A program made the position numbers and the translations under genes. The notes beneath the pieces were generated by a model. That model was not told the origin of the DNA, did no database searches, and worked only from the letters and a program-made list of their open reading frames with translations. 64,000 bases of DNA from Sandarakinorhabdus sp. AAP62 (GTDB taxonomy: Bacteria; Pseudomonadota; Alphaproteobacteria; Sphingomonadales; Sphingomonadaceae): positions 1 to 64,000 of the forward strand of contig NZ_ANFY01000004.1 in assembly GCF_000331225.1 (NCBI RefSeq), in the 5' to 3' direction. Of this stretch, positions 61,022 through 64,000 are shown one piece after another (the stretch's first letter is position 1; every line of letters starts with the position of its first letter).

Positions 61022-63820
61022 ATGAATTTCCGCAAGCTGCTGGTGGCCTTGGCTGCTGCAACCATGTTGGTGCAGCCGGTGCTGGCGCAAGCGCCTGCCC
61101 AACCGGCCAGCATCGCTGCGCTGGTGCGCCAGGTGAACGTGCCCTACGAACAATTCACCCTGCCCAACGGCTTGCGCGTCATCGTACACACCGATCGCAA
61201 GGCGCCGATCGTGGCGGTCAGTGTCTGGTATCACATCGGTTCCAAGGATGAGCCCAAGGGCAAGACCGGCTTTGCCCATCTGTTCGAACATCTGATGTTC
61301 TATGGCAGCGAGAACAACGACGGCGTGTTCTTCAAGAAGCTGGAGGATGTGGGCGCCACCAACGCCAACGGCACCACCTGGTTTGACCGCACCAACTATT
61401 ACGAGAATGTTCCGACGCAGGCGCTCGACCTGGCGCTGTTCCTCGAATCCGATCGCATGGGCTGGCTGCTGGGCGCCGTCACGCAGGCCAAGCTCGATGC
61501 CCAGCGCGGCGTGGTGCAGAACGAAAAGCGCGAGGGTGACAACGCGCCCTTTGGCCTCACTGGCTATGCCACGCTGAAGGCGCTGTTTCCCGATGGGCAC
61601 CCCTATGCCCACGATGCCATCGGCTCGATGACCGATCTCAACGCCGCCAGCCTTGCCGATGTGCAGAGCTGGTTCCGCGCCAATTATGGGCCAAACAACG
61701 CGGTGCTGGTGCTGGCGGGCGATATCGATGCCGCCACGGCGCGCCCGCTGGTGGAAAAATATTTCGGCGCGATTGCGCGCGGACCGGACGTGATGCGCCT
61801 GCCGGCCCCGGTGCCGCGCTGGACGCAGGAACGTCGCGAGACCCTGTACGACAAGGTGCCGACGCCGCGCGTGTCGCTGCACTGGCCGGTGCCGGGCCGC
61901 AACGACCGCGATGCCGTGCTGACCGATGTGGCGCTGACCGTGCTGGCCGGCGGCGCCTCCTCGCGGCTGTACAACGAACTGGTGCGCACGAAGAAACTGG
62001 CCGTGGCGGTGAGCGGCGGGGTGCAGGCGTTCGAGAAGGTCTCCCTGGCCGAGATCGAGGTGACGCTGGCGCCCGGCGTGAAGCCGGAGGCCGTCGAAGC
62101 CGCCGTGAAGCAGGCGCTGGCCGATTTCATCGCCAGCGGCCCGAGCGCCGATGAAGTGAGCCGGGTCGCGACCCGCAATGTCGCCAGCACCATCCGTGGG
62201 CTGGAAGCCGTGGGCGGTGGCGGCGGCAAGGCGGCGGCGCTGGCCGAAGGCCTCGTCTATGCCGGCAATCCCGAACAATATCGCATCGAACTGGGCTGGT
62301 ATGCCAACGCCGCACCAGCCGACGTGCAGGCCGCCGCGCGGGCGTGGCTGACGGCCAGCGCCTATGTGCAGACCGTGCTGCCGGGCGAGCGCCCGGCCGC
62401 CGAAGACGTGCCGCCGCCGCCGAAAGTCGCTGCGGTTGCCGCGCCAGCCAAGGGCCCGGCCCGCATGGCCGAACCCGCGGTGGGCCAGCCGCCGCTGCTG
62501 CAATGGCCGGCGATCGAGCGCTTCACCCTGGCCAATGGCCTGAAAGTCGAACTCGCCCGCCGCACCACGGTGCCACTGGTGCGGATGCTGCTCAGCGTCG
62601 ATGCCGGCATGGCAGCCGATGAGCGCAGCCGGCTGGGCATCCAGTCGCTGGCGCTGAACCTGATGGACGAAGGCGCCGCCGGCCAGAGCGGCCCGCAGAT
62701 TGCCGAGCTGCGCGAGCGGCTGGGCGCCGGCATCGGCGCGTCGCCAGGCATGGACCGCACGCGGCTGAGCCTTGATGCGCTGAAATCCAATCTGGGCCCG
62801 TCGCTGCAGCTGTTTGCCAATGTCGTGCAACGCCCTGATTTCCCGCCCGCCGAAATCGAGCGGGTGCGCGGCCAGATGCTCACCGCCCTGCAACAGGAAG
62901 CCAGCTCTCCAGTGGGCATCGCCCGGCGCATCCTGTCCCCCGCCCTCTATGGCCCCAACCATCCCTATGGCGCGCCGCCGAGCGGGCTTGGCACCGCCGA
63001 CAGCCTGAAAGCCATCACCCGCGACGAACTGGTGGCCTGGCACAAGCGCTGGATCCGCCCGGATCGCGCCACTCTGTTCGTGGCTGGCGATATCACCGCG
63101 GCCGAACTGAAGCCGCTGCTCGATGCCGAATTCGGCCAGTGGCAGGCCGATGCGTCGGTCGCCGCCGGCACCGTGGCCGATGTCGCCCCCGCCGCCCCCC
63201 AGCCGGCGCGCATCATCCTGGTGGATCGCCCCAACAGCCCGCAAAGCCTGATCCTGGCCGGCACGCTGCTGCCGATCACCGGCAGCCAGGATCTGATCGC
63301 CGAACGCGCCGCCGCCGATGTGCTGGGCGGGCTGTCTACCAGCCGCATCAACATGGACATCCGCGAAGAAAAGAACTGGGCCTATGGCGCCTTCGCCGGC
63401 CTGACCGATGGCAAGGGGCCGCTGACCAGCCTGATCTATGCGCCCGTCCAGACCGACCGCACCGCCGACAGCATCAAGGCGATGATCGCCGATATCGCCG
63501 CCATCCGCGGACCCAAGCCGATCAGCGATGAAGAACGCGGTCGCAGCATCGCCAATTCGGTGCTGGCCCTGCCCGGCGAATTCGAACGCGGCAGCGCCTT
63601 TGTGTCGGCGATGGAACGCAACCAGCTGCTCCGCCGGCCCGACGATTATTACGTCACCGCCGCCCGCCGCCTGGGCGCGCTGACCACGGCCGATCTCAAT
63701 CGCGCGGTGCAGTTGTTCGATACGGATAAATTGCTGTGGATCGTGGTGGGGGATCGGGCGAAGGTAGAGCCGCAGCTGAAGGCGCTTGGGCTACCGCTGG
63801 AGGTGCGCAGCGCGCCGTAG
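61022..63820 (+). CDS. M16-family zinc metallopeptidase, two-domain
   Basis: The 932-residue protein has a signal peptide (MNFRKLLVALAAATMLVQP). The first domain carries the inverted zinc motif HLFEH (His86, Glu89, His90) followed by the usual distal Glu region. The second, inactive-looking domain begins near FTLANGLKVELARR. This is the pitrilysin/M16 layout in one chain. It is probably a periplasmic oligopeptidase. A start at 60962 is possible, but the ATG at 61022 has GAGGA upstream and opens the signal peptide. Confidence 0.9.
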   Translation: MNFRKLLVALAAATMLVQPVLAQAPAQPASIAALVRQVNVPYEQFTLPNGLRVIVHTDRKAPIVAVSVWYHIGSKDEPKGKTGFAHLFEHLMFYGSENNDGVFFKKLEDVGATNANGTTWFDRTNYYENVPTQALDLALFLESDRMGWLLGAVTQAKLDAQRGVVQNEKREGDNAPFGLTGYATLKALFPDGHPYAHDAIGSMTDLNAASLADVQSWFRANYGPNNAVLVLAGDIDAATARPLVEKYFGAIARGPDVMRLPAPVPRWTQERRETLYDKVPTPRVSLHWPVPGRNDRDAVLTDVALTVLAGGASSRLYNELVRTKKLAVAVSGGVQAFEKVSLAEIEVTLAPGVKPEAVEAAVKQALADFIASGPSADEVSRVATRNVASTIRGLEAVGGGGGKAAALAEGLVYAGNPEQYRIELGWYANAAPADVQAAARAWLTASAYVQTVLPGERPAAEDVPPPPKVAAVAAPAKGPARMAEPAVGQPPLLQWPAIERFTLANGLKVELARRTTVPLVRMLLSVDAGMAADERSRLGIQSLALNLMDEGAAGQSGPQIAELRERLGAGIGASPGMDRTRLSLDALKSNLGPSLQLFANVVQRPDFPPAEIERVRGQMLTALQQEASSPVGIARRILSPALYGPNHPYGAPPSGLGTADSLKAITRDELVAWHKRWIRPDRATLFVAGDITAAELKPLLDAEFGQWQADASVAAGTVADVAPAAPQPARIILVDRPNSPQSLILAGTLLPITGSQDLIAERAAADVLGGLSTSRINMDIREEKNWAYGAFAGLTDGKGPLTSLIYAPVQTDRTADSIKAMIADIAAIRGPKPISDEERGRSIANSVLALPGEFERGSAFVSAMERNQLLRRPDDYYVTAARRLGALTTADLNRAVQLFDTDKLLWIVVGDRAKVEPQLKALGLPLEVRSAP

Positions 63821-63827
63821 AAGGGGG

Positions 63828-63987
63828 CCTCCGGCGGGCAGGGACTCGTCCCTGCACCCGTTTGATTTGCGCTAGCCCTTCATTGTTTAGGCCTGTCATG
63901 CTGGCGAAGGCCAGCATCCACTGCCGTGCCAGGAATCTGACGGGAGCTTCGCGCGACACAGTAGATGCTGGCCTGCGCCAGCATGGC
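63828..63987. repeat. Nested palindromic intergenic repeat, copy 3 (cut by window end)
   Basis: Outer left arm 63828-63843 is identical to copies 1 and 2. The inner palindrome is at 63895-63920 and about 63962-63987 (one mismatch from copy 1 in the left arm, GCGAAGG). The right outer arm would lie beyond the window. It begins 8 bp after the M16 stop. Confidence 0.85.
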
Positions 63988-64000
63988 CGGGCTTGTTGAC

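Noticed and set aside
60959-63244. Long minus-strand frame (about 760 codons) opposite the M16 peptidase
   Set aside because: Same artefact of GC-rich codon use; the sense strand has clear signal peptide and zinc motifs.
1-64000. tRNA, rRNA, CRISPR arrays, insertion sequences and prophage
   Set aside because: I saw no T-loop-like motifs, regularly spaced direct repeats, transposase or phage structural genes. A covariance-model search would be needed to exclude small RNAs.

Overview
The window is high-GC chromosomal DNA from an alphaproteobacterium, most likely a member of the Sphingomonadales. The evidence is the gene order ubiB-ubiE / mutM-rpsT-dnaA, a TonB-dependent receptor of the sphingomonad type, a PEPxxWA-CTERM protein, an alphaproteobacterial LexA box (GTTC-N7-GTTC) and several Tat-exported enzymes. 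No rRNA, tRNA, CRISPR array, insertion sequence or prophage was recognised. Genes are tightly packed, with many 1-4 nt stop/start overlaps. All family names come from reading the translated sequence, not from a database search.

Layout. 0-5.4 kb (minus strand): the 5' end of lipB, an epoxide hydrolase, a GMC oxidoreductase, a Tat-exported aminotransferase and an FAD oxidoreductase. 5.4-8.2 kb (plus): an MBL hydrolase, nadA and nadC (NAD synthesis). 8.2-11.8 kb (minus): a DUF4112 protein, purL and a TSUP transporter. 12.1-15.1 kb (plus): NDH-2 and anaerobic hemN behind a perfect FNR box. 15.1-18.6 kb: a PEP-CTERM metalloprotease, a LexA-boxed Y-family polymerase and a queuosine-precursor transporter. 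19.2-23.6 kb (minus): a Tat MBL protein, purQ, purS, ubiB and ubiE. 23.7-28.7 kb (plus): mutM, rpsT, dnaA, a DMT transporter and an SDR. 29.1-31.0 kb: a SIMPL protein, a YegP-like protein, a pterin dehydratase and a zincin, bracketed by two inverted copies of a multi-hairpin element. 31.3-36.9 kb: a TonB receptor, Gfo/Idh, an aldo/keto reductase and an LLM monooxygenase. 37.3-40.1 kb: five co-directional genes of unknown function. 40.2-42.9 kb: an amidase with the malonate transporter madLM. 42.9-46.3 kb: enoyl-CoA hydratase, nitronate monooxygenase, an aminotransferase and a small membrane protein. 46.3-51.4 kb (minus): envelope-type genes (GT4, DUF2141, LPG_synthase_TM), cysQ and a succinate-semialdehyde dehydrogenase. 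51.5-54.8 kb (plus): an MFS transporter, haloalkane dehalogenase, DUF1330 and a DsbA-like isomerase. 54.8-63.8 kb: DUF1275, MBL, DUF4345, TetR, purE-purK and M28 and M16 peptidases.

The most interesting locus is 37.3-40.1 kb. Three of its five proteins appear to be diverged paralogues of one another, the fourth is an Ala/Pro-rich coiled-coil protein, and none resembles an enzyme I know. A second layer of interest is non-coding. A nested-palindrome repeat occurs three times. A 3'-UTR element occurs twice and its hairpin stems differ between copies by paired (compensatory) changes. FNR, LexA and other palindromic operator candidates sit upstream of functionally matching genes.
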